From Syntrophopropionicum propionicicum_A (lineage in GTDB: Bacteria; Bacillota; Desulfotomaculia; Desulfotomaculales; Pelotomaculaceae), in the NCBI RefSeq assembly GCF_048984525.1, contig NZ_JBMGJC010000004.1, positions 205,580 through 269,579 on the forward strand: a DNA stretch of 64,000 bases. The letters are read 5' to 3'. The position numbers were made by a program, and so were the translations under genes. Shown here piece by piece: positions 8,298 through 17,738 of the stretch. The notes under the pieces were generated by a model, which was given only the letters and a program-made list of their open reading frames with translations, made no database searches and was not told the origin of the DNA. How positions within the stretch are numbered: the stretch's first letter is position 1; the number at the start of each line of letters is the position of its first letter.

Positions 8298-8699
8298 ATG
8301 GGAAAAGAGTTAAAACCGGGAATTACGGGTGAAGTCAGGATAAAAGTTGATGAAAAGGAAACAGCGATTGTTTATGAGAGCGGCTCAGTGCGTGTTTTCG
8401 CTACACCGGCACTGATCCGCTTAATGGAAAAAGCAGCCCTGTCGTCCGTCGCGCCGTACCTGGAAGAAGGCTTGACAACAGTCGGGACCAGAGTCGACGT
8501 GAAGCACCTCGCCGCTACACCGGTAGGTATGGACGTGGTCATAACCTCCCGTTTGGTGGAGGCTGAAGGGAAGAGGCTGCTGTTTGAAGTGGAGGCGCGG
8601 GACCAGGTGGACCTGATCGGTACGGGAACCCATGAGCGTTTTATTGTTAAAACCGAAAGCTTTGTCAGGCGGACGGAAGGTAAACTGGCAAACAGTTAA
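8298..8699 (+). CDS. FlK-like hotdog-fold thioesterase, Thr variant
   Basis: A 133-residue paralogue of the protein at 5421, co-linear over the full length without gaps in the core. It carries the canonical FlK-type triad pattern Thr36, Glu44, His70 and the same GTHERFIVK tail motif. The first copy has Ser at position 36, so the two may differ in activity. The ATG at 8298 is preceded by GGAGG at 7 nt spacing; a GTG three bases earlier is less well placed. Substrate unknown, presumably a short acyl-CoA. Confidence 0.82.
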   Translation: MGKELKPGITGEVRIKVDEKETAIVYESGSVRVFATPALIRLMEKAALSSVAPYLEEGLTTVGTRVDVKHLAATPVGMDVVITSRLVEAEGKRLLFEVEARDQVDLIGTGTHERFIVKTESFVRRTEGKLANS

Positions 8700-9020
8700 T
8701 AAATTGTAACAACCTTGTTACTGGTTGCTGACAGAGTCTCAACGATGTTGAACCCGCCTGGCATTTGGGTAGTGGGACGCGGGTCGTGAGCCGTGGGTTC
8801 ATTCTGCATTACCGGATCCTTTTTCGATGTAGGGTCGGCTTTAGCCGACCAATGTGCGGTTGAAGCCGCATCTGCAATTCTCACGTCCGACGTCTCAATT
8901 CTCACGTTTCAATAGGGCAGCTGGTTTCAAAACCATGCCCTTTACAGGATGAATTTGTGGACACTCTGTAACAACCTCTGGTTGTTCAAAGTTTAGACAT
9001 GTTATTGGTGGTGTATACAT
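8700..9020. repeat. Repeat-filled gap between thioesterase and addB (families A and D)
   Basis: No gene is visible. Positions 8828-8877 hold a family A variant with GTCGGC-TTTA-GCCGAC followed by TGCGGTTGAAGCCGCA; 8878-8910 holds a reversed family D string (CTCACGTCCGACGTCTCAATTCTCACG). The rest shows no recognisable site beyond the GGTGGTG that probably serves as ribosome binding site for addB. Confidence 0.6.
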
Positions 9021-12000
9021 TTGTCACTGCGGTTTATTATAGGCCGGGCCGGGAGCGGCAAGACCAGGACCTGTCTCGACGAGATCCGTGCTGAATTAAA
9101 GGCGCGTCCCACCGGCAGCCCGCTGGTGCTGCTGGTGCCGGAGCAGGCCACCTTTCAGGCCGAATATGCGCTGGCCTCAACTCCCGGACTGAAAGGTTTT
9201 ATCAGGGCCCAGGTGCTGAGCTTCCGGCGCCTGGCCTACCGGGTGCTGCAGGAGGCTGGGGGAGCGGCCCGCCCGCATATAGGCGACCTGGGCAAGCGCA
9301 TGCTGCTGAGGCGACTGTTGGAACAGCGCCGGGAAGAAATCAGGATATTCCGCCGCTCAACGAGCCAGCCCGGTTTTGCCGACACCCTGGCCCGCATCCT
9401 GGGAGAAATAAAAAATTACTGCGTCGAGCCGGCTGACCTGGTATCCGCTTCCGCTGCCCTGCGGGAACTGCATGGGGCTGAGTCACTGGCGGACAAGCTG
9501 GAAGACCTCTACTTGATATATAACGACCTGGAAGATTTTCTTGCTGACCGCTTCATAGACCCGGATGATTACCTGAACCTCCTGGCTGACCGCCTGCCAT
9601 TTACAGGCGCGGTCAGGAACGGGGAGGTTTGGGTGGACGGTTTTTCCGGTTTTACTCCGCAGGAATACCGGGTGCTGTCATCGCTTCTGCATAACGCCGG
9701 GCGGGTCAGCATCACTTTATGCGCCGATTTGAAAACACTGGGCGGAAAACCGGACCAAACCGAGATGTTCTACCCCATCCGCGAAACATATGAATCCCTT
9801 TGTGAATTAGCGGCCAGAGAAGGGGTTGTGGTCGAAAGGCCCCTGGTTTTAGATGGGGCTGTTAAGACGCGGTATCTGAGCACAGGCATTGCCCACCTGG
9901 AGAGGTGCTTTTTCAGGTACCCGGCGCCAGTCCTGGATGATGCAGACGGCGGTGTCACCCTGGCCGTGGCGGCCAACCCAAGGGCCGAGACGGAAGGAGT
10001 GGCCCGGGAGATAACGGCGCTGTGCCGGGACGCCGGTTATAGTTACCGCGATATCATTGTCCTACTGCGGGATCTCGACACTTATCCCAACCTTATTTCA
10101 AGTGTTTTTGCCGATCACGGCATCCCGGTGTTTATCGACCAGAAGCGGCCGGTCATGCACCACCCGCTGGTGGAGCTGGTCCGTTCCGCGCTGGAAGTGT
10201 ATAATTCAGACTGGTCATTTGATCCGGTCTTTCGCTTTTTGAAGACCGACCTAACACCGCTCAGCAGGGAGGAAGTCGACCTGCTGGAAAATTACGTGCT
10301 CGCCCACGGCATCAGGGGCAGCCGGTGGAGTGACGAAAGGCCGTGGGAATACCGCCGCCGCCTGTCGCTGGAGGAAGACAGCGAGATCACGTGCCTGGAA
10401 GCGGAAGAACTGGATGCGATCAACAGTATTCGCCGCCAGGGCGCTGTTTTTCTGCACTCATTTTGCAGCGCCGCCAGGCGGGCTGCCAATGTCCGTGAAA
10501 TAACGGAAGCCCTTTTTAACCTGCTGGACGCTATGGAAGTGCCGGAAATGCTGGAAAGCTGGAGCAGGGTAGCGGAGAGCAATGGCCTGCTGGAACCGGC
10601 CAGGGAGCACGGCCAGATCTGGGACGGGCTGACCGCGATGCTCGACCAGGTGGTGGAAGCTCTCGGCGATGAAGCGCTGTCTGTGAAGGAATATGCCGCC
10701 GTCCTTGACGCGGGGCTCGAAAGCATGCGCCTGGGCCTGATCCCGCCGGGACTCGACCAGGTCGTGGTCTGCTCCCTGGAGCGTTCCCGCAGCCCCGAGG
10801 CCAAGGCGGCTTTTGTTATGGGAGTCAGCGACGGGGTGCTGCCGGCCAGGGTTTCCGACAGGGGGATCCTGTCCGAGGGCGAAAGAGAGAGGCTGCAGGC
10901 GATAGGTCTGAATTTGGCCCCGGGCTCACGCCGCAGGGTTTTTGACGAGCAGTACCTTGTATACATAGCGCTTACGCGGTCATCTGAAAAACTTTACCTG
11001 AGCTGCCCGCTCGCGGACGACGAGGGAGGGGCGATCGCGCCCTCCCCGGTTGCGGCAAGGGTCAGAGAACTGCTGCCAGGGCTGGCGGTGAAATTCTGGC
11101 CCGTTGAACCGGACGGGGATGGGTCCGGCGACCTTGAATTTGTCTGCAACCCCGTGCGCACGCTGTCGCACCTGGTTACCAGGATGAGGGAGGTTAAGGC
11201 GGGACGCCGGGTCGACCCGCTCTGGCAGGACGTTTATTCCTGGTTTATGCGCAGCGGCTATAAACAAAAAACGTCTTTTGTTTTATCCAGCCTTTTTAAA
11301 TCAAACAGGGAAGGCAGGCTGCCGGCCGGAGTCGGCAGGGCTCTTTACGGACGCAGGCTGAAGACAAGCGTGTCCGGCATAGAAAAATTCCGGGCCTGCC
11401 CTTTTTCACACTTTCTTGCCAAAGGTTTAAATTTGCAGGAGAGGACTGTCTACAAGATAGGCGCGCCCGATTTAGGCCAGTTTTTCCACGCCGCCCTTAA
11501 ACTTTTCGGTGACCGGGTGCGTGAGCTCGGGATTAGCTGGGGCCGGCTGGACAGTGAGCAGTGCCGGGAGCTTGCCGGCGATGTGGTGGACAAGCTGGCG
11601 CCGCGGCTGCAGAGTGAAATCCTTTTAAGCACGGCCCGGCGGCGATATCTTACAGGAAAGCTTAAAAAGACAATCCAGCGGACCGCCCTGGTCCTTTCAG
11701 AGCATTCCCGGCGTGGCAGCTTCCAGCCGGTGGGGCTGGAAATGGCCTTCGGGCCGGACGGAGACCTGCCCTCTGTCACTTTTGTACTGCCGGACGGCAG
11801 TGAGATGATCCTCGCGGGCAGGATCGACCGCGTTGACGCTGTTAAGGGAGAGCAGGGCGTTTACCTGAGGATTATTGATTATAAATCGGGCAGGGTCACA
11901 GTGAGCCTGCAGGATATTTACCACGGCCTGAAGCTGCAGCTGCTGGCCTACCTGGACGTGGCCCTGCGCTATGCGGAAGAACTCGCTGGCGTAAAAGGGC

Positions 12001-12494
12001 TGCCTGGCGCTATATTATATTTTCGCATCGATGACCCGCTGGTGAGGACGGACGGTGAAATGCCGGCGGCTGTTGATCTAGAGAAAAAGATACTGAGAGA
12101 ATTCAGGATGACCGGCATGGTGCTGGCTGACCCGCAGGTGGTAAGGCTGATGGACAGCAATGTGGCCGGTGATTCCGACCTGATTCCCGTTCAGGTAAAA
12201 AAGGACGGCGAGTTTTCCGCCCGTTCCACTGTTTTAACCCTGGAGCAGTTCGAACTGCTGCGTGGACACCTGCGCCGCGAGCTGACCAGGGCCGGCGGCG
12301 ATATCATGGGCGGGGTGGTCGATATATCTCCTTACCGGCGCGGCGCGAGCCGCCCGTGCCAGTACTGCCCTTATAAGCCCGTATGCCAGTTCGACATTTT
12401 AATTGAGGGCAACACATACCGGGACATTAAGCCGGAGGACGCTGATGCTGTCTGGAACAAGCTGCTGCGGATGAGAGGTGAGACAGTTGAGTAA
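9021..12494 (+). CDS. addB: AddB, ATP-dependent helicase/deoxyribonuclease subunit B
   Basis: 1157 residues, the usual AddB length. The Walker A motif GRAGSGKT is at residues 8-15. The C-terminal RecB-type nuclease domain shows GRIDRVD and IIDYKSG. The four iron-sulfur ligands are visible as an isolated Cys in FRACPFSHFLAKG (about residue 800) and the C-terminal CQYCPYKPVC cluster, which together hold a 4Fe-4S cluster in AddB. With AddA it forms the double-strand break-processing nuclease/helicase used in recombination. The start is TTG 9021 with GGTGGTG upstream. The gene overlaps addA. Confidence 0.95.
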   Translation: MSLRFIIGRAGSGKTRTCLDEIRAELKARPTGSPLVLLVPEQATFQAEYALASTPGLKGFIRAQVLSFRRLAYRVLQEAGGAARPHIGDLGKRMLLRRLLEQRREEIRIFRRSTSQPGFADTLARILGEIKNYCVEPADLVSASAALRELHGAESLADKLEDLYLIYNDLEDFLADRFIDPDDYLNLLADRLPFTGAVRNGEVWVDGFSGFTPQEYRVLSSLLHNAGRVSITLCADLKTLGGKPDQTEMFYPIRETYESLCELAAREGVVVERPLVLDGAVKTRYLSTGIAHLERCFFRYPAPVLDDADGGVTLAVAANPRAETEGVAREITALCRDAGYSYRDIIVLLRDLDTYPNLISSVFADHGIPVFIDQKRPVMHHPLVELVRSALEVYNSDWSFDPVFRFLKTDLTPLSREEVDLLENYVLAHGIRGSRWSDERPWEYRRRLSLEEDSEITCLEAEELDAINSIRRQGAVFLHSFCSAARRAANVREITEALFNLLDAMEVPEMLESWSRVAESNGLLEPAREHGQIWDGLTAMLDQVVEALGDEALSVKEYAAVLDAGLESMRLGLIPPGLDQVVVCSLERSRSPEAKAAFVMGVSDGVLPARVSDRGILSEGERERLQAIGLNLAPGSRRRVFDEQYLVYIALTRSSEKLYLSCPLADDEGGAIAPSPVAARVRELLPGLAVKFWPVEPDGDGSGDLEFVCNPVRTLSHLVTRMREVKAGRRVDPLWQDVYSWFMRSGYKQKTSFVLSSLFKSNREGRLPAGVGRALYGRRLKTSVSGIEKFRACPFSHFLAKGLNLQERTVYKIGAPDLGQFFHAALKLFGDRVRELGISWGRLDSEQCRELAGDVVDKLAPRLQSEILLSTARRRYLTGKLKKTIQRTALVLSEHSRRGSFQPVGLEMAFGPDGDLPSVTFVLPDGSEMILAGRIDRVDAVKGEQGVYLRIIDYKSGRVTVSLQDIYHGLKLQLLAYLDVALRYAEELAGVKGLPGAILYFRIDDPLVRTDGEMPAAVDLEKKILREFRMTGMVLADPQVVRLMDSNVAGDSDLIPVQVKKDGEFSARSTVLTLEQFELLRGHLRRELTRAGGDIMGGVVDISPYRRGASRPCQYCPYKPVCQFDILIEGNTYRDIKPEDADAVWNKLLRMRGETVE

Positions 12495-15400
12495 CCAGTG
12501 GACAAAAGAGCAGACAGAGGCGATTGAGAGCCGGGGAGGGAACCTTCTGGTGGCCGCCGCCGCCGGATCGGGAAAAACAGCGGTGCTGGTGGAACGGATT
12601 ATCCGGCGCATCACCGACCGGACTGACCCCGCCGATGCCGACCGCCTGCTGGTGGTTACTTTCACCAACGCCGCCGCGGCCGAGATGAAGGAACGTATCG
12701 GCCAGGCCCTGGCCCGGGAATTAGAAAAACACCCGACTTCAAAGCACCTGCACAGGCAGATGGCCCTGCTGAGCAGGGCATCTATCAGCACCATCCATTC
12801 CTTTTGCCTTGACCTCCTGCGCCAGCATTTTTACCGCCTGGACCTGGACCCGTCCTTCAGGGTCGCCGACGAGACTGAGTGCGCCCTGATCCAGGCGGAA
12901 ACCATGGAAGAACTATTTGAACGGCGTTACGCGGCTGATGATAATATTCCTTTTACGGCACTGGTTGACTGCTACGGGGGTAAACGGGACGACTCGGCCT
13001 TACAGGAGATGGTCCTCGGCGCGTATCATTTTGCCCGCAGCACGGTGGATCCCGCCGGATGGCTGAGGGGGCTGCCGGAGAGCTATAACCTGGAGGAAGG
13101 CTGCTCCTTTGACCGCCTTCCTTGGTGTGATATATTGAAGAAATCACTGAAAAATGAACTCGAAAATATTATTTCAGCCCAGGAGCAGGCTGTTAATCTC
13201 GCCAATAAGCCCGGGGGGCCGAAGGTTTACCTGGACAACCTGGAAGAGGAGCGGGAGATGGTGTTCCGCCTGCTGCAGTATTGTGCCGCCGGGGCCTCCT
13301 GGTCTGATCTTTATAATGATATTAATGATATTTCCTTTGCCAAGCTGAAAAGCTGCAGGAAACAAGACGCTGACCCGCAGCTGGCCGAGCAGGTCCGAAG
13401 GCTGAGGGACAGTATCAGGAAAAAGGTTGCCGCCATCCGGAAGGAATATTTCAGCCGCACACCGGAGGGAATATGCGGCGACCTGAGAAAGCTGTACCCC
13501 CTGGTTAAAGAACTGTCCGAACTGGTCACAGATTTCGCGGAAGCTTACCGGAAAGCCAAAACAGCCAGGGGCGTGGTTGATTTTGGCGACCTGGAGCACT
13601 ACAGCCTGCAGGTACTGTCAGAAAGTGGAGCGCAGGAGCTGCTCCCTTCCCCGGCAGCGATAAGCCTGCGCGAGAGGTATGAGGAAGTGCTGGTGGACGA
13701 GTACCAGGACATCAACGCCGTGCAGGAGGCTATTCTCCAGCTGGTTTCCAGGCAGGGTGACAGCAGCCCCAACCTTTTCATGGTGGGAGACGTGAAGCAG
13801 AGCATCTACCGCTTCCGGCTTGCCGATCCCGGCCTTTTTCTGCAAAAACACATGGCTTACTCGTCCGGGCGGGACAACCGCGGACAACGTGTTGACCTTA
13901 CGAAAAATTTCCGGAGCCGGAGCGGCTTGATAAACGCTGTTAATTTTTTATTTCGCCAGCTGATGACCCCAGCCGTCGGTGAAACAGCCTATGACCAGGG
14001 CGCGGAACTGGTCTGCGGGGCTGACTACCCGCTGCCTGCCGGAGAATTTCCGGATCAGGATGACGCGGTGGAAGTGCACCTGGTTGAGAACGGCGCCCCG
14101 GAACAAGGGGCGGGGCAGGCTGCAGGCGATGCGGGAGATGATCCTGCCGAATCTTCTGAAGAGCTGGCGGAATTTGAAAAAGAACTTGACTCCATGCAAA
14201 AAGAAGCCCGGCTGATCGCCGCGAAAATAAAGGAACTGGTGGGGCCGGCAGGCGGGAGACAGGGATATAATATATATGACCGGCACTTAAAGGCATACAG
14301 GCCGCTGAACTACCGTGACGTGGTGGTCCTGCTGAGGGCGACGTCGGGGCACGCCAATACGTTTGTGGAGGAGTTCAGGCAGTTTGACATACCGGCGTAC
14401 GCAGAACTTGCCACTGGTTATTTTGAAGCCACCGAGGTGGAAACAATCCTGTCCCTCTTGAAAATTATAGACAACCCGCTCCAGGACGTGCCCCTGGCAG
14501 CGGTGCTGAGGTCTCCGCTGGTAGGGCTGGACGCCGGGGACCTGGCCAGAATAAGGCTGTATTCACGCCGCGGTTACTATTTTCACGCGGTTGTTGCCGC
14601 CTCCCTGGCTGATCAGGGGGAGCTGTCCCAACAGCTGCTGGGGTTTTTGGGGAAACTTGAAAACTGGCGCACCACGGCCAGGCGCGGCCCTCTGGCCGAC
14701 CTGATCTGGGCGATCTACCGGGAAACCGGGTATTACGACTTTGTCGGCGGGCTGCCCGGCGGCGGACAGAGACAGGCCAACCTGAGGTCGCTGTATAACC
14801 GGGCGCGGCAGTACGAAGCCGGCACTTTCCGGGGCCTGTTCCTTTTTCTACGCTTTATCGAGCGCGTGCGCGAAGGGGGCCGCGACCTTGGCGCCGCCCG
14901 TGCCCTGGGTGAAAAGGAAAATGTGGTCCGGATCATGAGTATCCATAAAAGCAAAGGGCTTGAGTTTCCGGTGGTATTTATCGCGGGCCTGGGCAAAAAA
15001 TTTAATTTCAGTGATTTGAACCGGGACATGCTGTTTCATAAGGACCTGGGCTTGGGGCTGCAGTTGGTGGACGCCGGTGCGAGGGTAACCTACCCGGCCA
15101 TGTCCAAGCTGGCTTTGAAACAAAAGTTGAAAATGGAATCGCTGGCGGAAGAAATGCGCATTTTATATGTCGCCCTGACCAGGGCGAGGGAAAAACTGTT
15201 CCTGGTAGGCTCGGCGCGCGGCTTGAGTAATTGTGCCCGGCGCTGGTGCGGGCCCGCGGGTACAGCCGGGTGGAACCTGCCGGACGGTTACCTGGCCGGC
15301 GCGGTCACCTATCTTGACTGGTTGGGAGCGGCCCTGGCCAGGCACAGGGACGGCGCGGAAATCAGGAATATGGGTTTGTTTGAAGACGGACCGGCTGCAG

Positions 15401-16248
15401 CAGTTTCCGGCTATAGTTCCCGCTGGAAGGTATATTTTCACGCCGGGACGGAAAGCATTGCCGCGGAGAAAACTTCCAGTCCGGAAATTCTGGCAGTGAT
15501 AAAGAAGAAGGAACCCTTTGAAACCAAGGGGTTGTGCGCCGGCATCATTAATGACAGGCTTAGCTGGCGTTATCCCGCCGCTGAGGTCCTCGGGCTGGCA
15601 TCCAAAGTCTCGGTAACCGAGCTGAAGAGGAGATTTGACCGGGTTGTTGCCGAAGAGGACGGCGCTGTGCGGGACTTCAGGCCGAAAATTGGCGCCCGCC
15701 CGCTTTTTATGCAGGAGGTGCGGGGCCTGACAGACTCGGAGAAGGGATCGGCCCTGCACTTGGTGATGCAGAATATCAATTTAAAGGGCCCGTTGGCGCC
15801 CGGAGACATAAAGAAGGAAATAGCGGACATGGCGGAACGGGAGATCCTTTCCGAAGAACAGGCGGAGGCTGTACCTGTTGAAAAAATAGCGGCATTCTTT
15901 GACGGGCCGCTGGGCAGGAGAGTCCTTGCCGGCCGCGAGGTGCTGCGGGAACTGCCGTTCACCCTGGCCCTGCCCGCCGGGGAAGTATATCCTGGCCTTC
16001 AAAGCTGTAACGGTGAAAGAGTTATTGTCCAGGGTGTGGTGGACTGCCTGGTCGACGAGGGTGACGGCTACCTGCTGATTGACTACAAGACGGACGCACT
16101 GGCCGCCGGACAGGTGAAAACGGCCCTTGAGCGCTACCGGGGCCAGCTGGGCCTTTACGCCCGGGCGGTGGAAGACATCCTGGAACGCCCGGTCAAAGAA
16201 AAGCAAATATACCTTTTCCACCTCGGCCTGGCCCTAAAATGCATCTAA
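12487..16248 (+). CDS. addA: AddA, ATP-dependent helicase/nuclease subunit A
   Basis: About 1253 residues: a UvrD-type superfamily 1 helicase with Walker A AAAGSGKT (residues 24-31), VVTFTNAAAAEMKERI, a Walker B VLVDEYQDIN, VGDVKQSIYRFR, and late helicase motifs SIHKSKGLEFPVVF and YVALTRAREKL. The C-terminal nuclease domain ends with VDCLVDEGDGYLLIDYKTD. It pairs with AddB. The start is taken as TTG 12487, 8 bases inside addB and preceded by GAGGTG; a GTG at 12478 in the same frame is the alternative. The overlap implies translational coupling. A family B repeat follows directly after the stop. Confidence 0.95.
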   Translation: MSNQWTKEQTEAIESRGGNLLVAAAAGSGKTAVLVERIIRRITDRTDPADADRLLVVTFTNAAAAEMKERIGQALARELEKHPTSKHLHRQMALLSRASISTIHSFCLDLLRQHFYRLDLDPSFRVADETECALIQAETMEELFERRYAADDNIPFTALVDCYGGKRDDSALQEMVLGAYHFARSTVDPAGWLRGLPESYNLEEGCSFDRLPWCDILKKSLKNELENIISAQEQAVNLANKPGGPKVYLDNLEEEREMVFRLLQYCAAGASWSDLYNDINDISFAKLKSCRKQDADPQLAEQVRRLRDSIRKKVAAIRKEYFSRTPEGICGDLRKLYPLVKELSELVTDFAEAYRKAKTARGVVDFGDLEHYSLQVLSESGAQELLPSPAAISLRERYEEVLVDEYQDINAVQEAILQLVSRQGDSSPNLFMVGDVKQSIYRFRLADPGLFLQKHMAYSSGRDNRGQRVDLTKNFRSRSGLINAVNFLFRQLMTPAVGETAYDQGAELVCGADYPLPAGEFPDQDDAVEVHLVENGAPEQGAGQAAGDAGDDPAESSEELAEFEKELDSMQKEARLIAAKIKELVGPAGGRQGYNIYDRHLKAYRPLNYRDVVVLLRATSGHANTFVEEFRQFDIPAYAELATGYFEATEVETILSLLKIIDNPLQDVPLAAVLRSPLVGLDAGDLARIRLYSRRGYYFHAVVAASLADQGELSQQLLGFLGKLENWRTTARRGPLADLIWAIYRETGYYDFVGGLPGGGQRQANLRSLYNRARQYEAGTFRGLFLFLRFIERVREGGRDLGAARALGEKENVVRIMSIHKSKGLEFPVVFIAGLGKKFNFSDLNRDMLFHKDLGLGLQLVDAGARVTYPAMSKLALKQKLKMESLAEEMRILYVALTRAREKLFLVGSARGLSNCARRWCGPAGTAGWNLPDGYLAGAVTYLDWLGAALARHRDGAEIRNMGLFEDGPAAAVSGYSSRWKVYFHAGTESIAAEKTSSPEILAVIKKKEPFETKGLCAGIINDRLSWRYPAAEVLGLASKVSVTELKRRFDRVVAEEDGAVRDFRPKIGARPLFMQEVRGLTDSEKGSALHLVMQNINLKGPLAPGDIKKEIADMAEREILSEEQAEAVPVEKIAAFFDGPLGRRVLAGREVLRELPFTLALPAGEVYPGLQSCNGERVIVQGVVDCLVDEGDGYLLIDYKTDALAAGQVKTALERYRGQLGLYARAVEDILERPVKEKQIYLFHLGLALKCI

Positions 16249-16250
16249 AC

Positions 16251-16332
16251 CGTGTCAAGGGGACGGTTCTTCCGTGTCAAGGGGACGGTTCTTCTGACAC
16301 GATCGTGTCAAGGGGACGGTTCTTTTGACACG
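16251..16332. repeat. Tandem family B repeat after addA
   Basis: Three head-to-tail units of CGTGTCAAGGGGACGGTTCT occur, the second and third closed by (C/T)TGACACG, so the last part forms the GTGTCAA...TTGACAC palindrome seen at 6952. It starts 2 bp after the addA stop codon and may fold into the transcript 3' end. Confidence 0.85.
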
Positions 16333-16345
16333 CAAGCCATATAAT

Positions 16346-16438
16346 GGCGGGATGAATCCCGCCCTACAACGTAAAATGAGGAGACATACTGTTAGGTAGC
16401 AAGAACACGTAAACTGTAGGTGCGGCTTCAGCCGCACA
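16346..16438. repeat. REP-like palindromes upstream of the RAYT, family A
   Basis: GGCGGG-ATGAAT-CCCGCC at 16346-16362 and GTAGGTGCGGC-TTCA-GCCGCAC at 16417-16438, the second ending 21 nt before the RAYT start codon. These are the 5' flanking REPs of the transposase gene. Confidence 0.85.
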
Positions 16439-16459
16439 ATATTAGTTTAAGGAGACTAT

Positions 16460-16905
16460 ATGTCTTACAATGACTTGATAAAAGGAAGGATTTCTTCTGT
16501 CAGTCAAATTTATTTTGTCACCACAGTTGTCAATAACCGTGTGCCATTTTTTACTAATATTTTTCTTGGCAGAAAAGTAGTTGAAGAAATGCGGCGGCTG
16601 CACAATGAAAAAATTGTTCAATCAATTGCCTGGGTTTTAATGCCAGATCACTTACACTGGGTTTTCCAGCTAGGAGAAGAACATGCCCTTCCCACTGTTA
16701 TGATGCTTCTCAAGGGTCGTTCTGCGACAAAGGTAAACAAAGCATTAATGCGGCAGGGTCCGGTTTGGCAGAGAGCATATTATGACCATGCAATAAGAGA
16801 TTATGAAGATATGTTATATCGCGTTATTTGGTTGCAAATCCTTTGCGTTCAGGATTGGTTGCAAACATTGGAGATTATCCGCTCTGGGACGCAATATGGC
16901 TTTAA
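16460..16905 (+). pseudogene. REP-associated tyrosine transposase (RAYT, Y1_Tnp), frameshifted
   Basis: The frame from ATG 16460 (AAGGAGA upstream) encodes an IS200/RAYT-type transposase with the HUH motif in MPDHLHWVF and the downstream VWQRAYYDHAIRDYED block. After about position 16815 this frame diverges from the family, but the frame beginning near 16822 restores it perfectly: RYLVANPLRSGLVANIGDYPLWDAIWL, ending with TAA at 16903-16905. The RYLVANP block normally holds the catalytic Tyr helix. A net shift of one base near 16810-16822 thus separates the HUH motif from the Tyr domain; the unshifted frame runs on to 16993 through a REP. The gene is very likely inactive, unless rescued by recoding. 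REP palindromes flank it on both sides. Confidence 0.85.
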
Positions 16906-16909
16906 AAAT

Positions 16910-16932
16910 GGCGGGCTGAAGCCCGCCCTACA
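16910..16932. repeat. REP-like palindrome downstream of the RAYT, family A
   Basis: GGCGGG-CTGAAG-CCCGCC followed by CTACA begins 4 bp after the restored RAYT stop codon. It matches the upstream REP and is the 3' flank expected for a RAYT unit. Confidence 0.85.
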
Positions 16933-16989
16933 ACTGATAACGGCCGCACAAATAAGCTCGACTATAGCCGACATCCAAACGTGCGGAAA

Positions 16990-17502
16990 CTAGATCCAAA
17001 ATTCCCAGGCGCAGTAATAATCATCCGGGTGTTCGTCGGGGGGGCAGGCGAGGCACCTGGTGTTTATACGCGGGTCGATCGACTTTGCAAAAATCGAGTA
17101 TTCCACCAGCCCCACTGTTTTACAGGGGAAGTCGGGCAGGCCCTTTCGCTTTCTCGCTGACTGTACACGGCAGTCGTTCATTCTGAAAATTATTTTGTTT
17201 GGATCTACGTCAATGATTTCCTGCTTGTTAATAAAAGCGTATAACCTAAGTCCAAGCGCTTTTTTCAACGCCGGGATCCCTCCGTTATCGGGCAGCCCGA
17301 GCATCGCTTTAATTCTTTCCGCTTCGACTTTTGAAAACTTCTCCCAGGCGGCTGCGTCTATTTTTATAGCGGCCTCCATGCCCAGTTCTTTTTCAACCGC
17401 TTGAAACCACAGCCCGTCATGTGCAAGCCACCTTTTGGCCATATCCTCCAACAGGGAAATAAGAAATTCACGGTCTTTATGGTCCAGCAAGGGATATTTC
17501 AC
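16990..17502 (-). CDS. DUF6125-like Cys-containing protein
   Basis: About 170 residues. The N-terminal half is helical (FLISLLEDMAKRWLAHDGLWFQAVEKELG and AAAWEKFSKVEAERIKAML); the C-terminal half carries a conserved-looking set of cysteines: DCRVQ, DFPCKTVG, RCLACPPDEHP and YCAWEF. This layout resembles the DUF6125 family of anaerobes, probably related to the L-2-amino-thiazoline-4-carboxylic acid hydrolase-like fold; the family name is from memory. The Cys set may bind a metal or be catalytic. The frame starts at ATG 17520, but that ATG lies just before a GGGAGGGG Shine-Dalgarno that is well placed for GTG 17502, which is preferred. Confidence 0.65.
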   Translation of the reverse strand: MKYPLLDHKDREFLISLLEDMAKRWLAHDGLWFQAVEKELGMEAAIKIDAAAWEKFSKVEAERIKAMLGLPDNGGIPALKKALGLRLYAFINKQEIIDVDPNKIIFRMNDCRVQSARKRKGLPDFPCKTVGLVEYSIFAKSIDPRINTRCLACPPDEHPDDYYCAWEFWI

Positions 17503-17738
17503 AGGGCGCCCCTCCCACATGGCTAAATTGTAACAATAAAATTATATCACAACAGTGAATACTTACTGCTGCTGAGAACACGACTGTAACGATTAGAATT
17601 CACTTTGATTGTTTTAATCACTCCAACTAATATGGCCGGAAAAATCCGGCCAGGCGTCGAAAGTGAATGGAGATATAGGGCGGAACAGGCCGGGAGAACT
17701 GTTCACTTACGCGGAGAACCCCGGTGCCCTTTGGAAAG
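17503..17738. other. Intergenic region with no recognised gene
   Basis: The stretch between the DUF6125-like gene and the repeat unit at 17739 holds an AT-rich promoter-like part near 17521-17600, then a GC-richer part containing GGCCGGAAAAATCCGGCC at about 17634-17651, a perfect short palindrome. No coding frame with a plausible product was found. Confidence 0.4.

Noticed and set aside
10292..10966. Leftward 224-residue frame inside addB
   Set aside because: Antisense shadow with Ser/Arg-rich composition and no ribosome site; addB is intact on the other strand.
16906..16993. Genuine C-terminus of the transposase read through to 16993
   Set aside because: These residues translate a REP palindrome and do not resemble the family, whereas the alternative frame ending at 16905 does.
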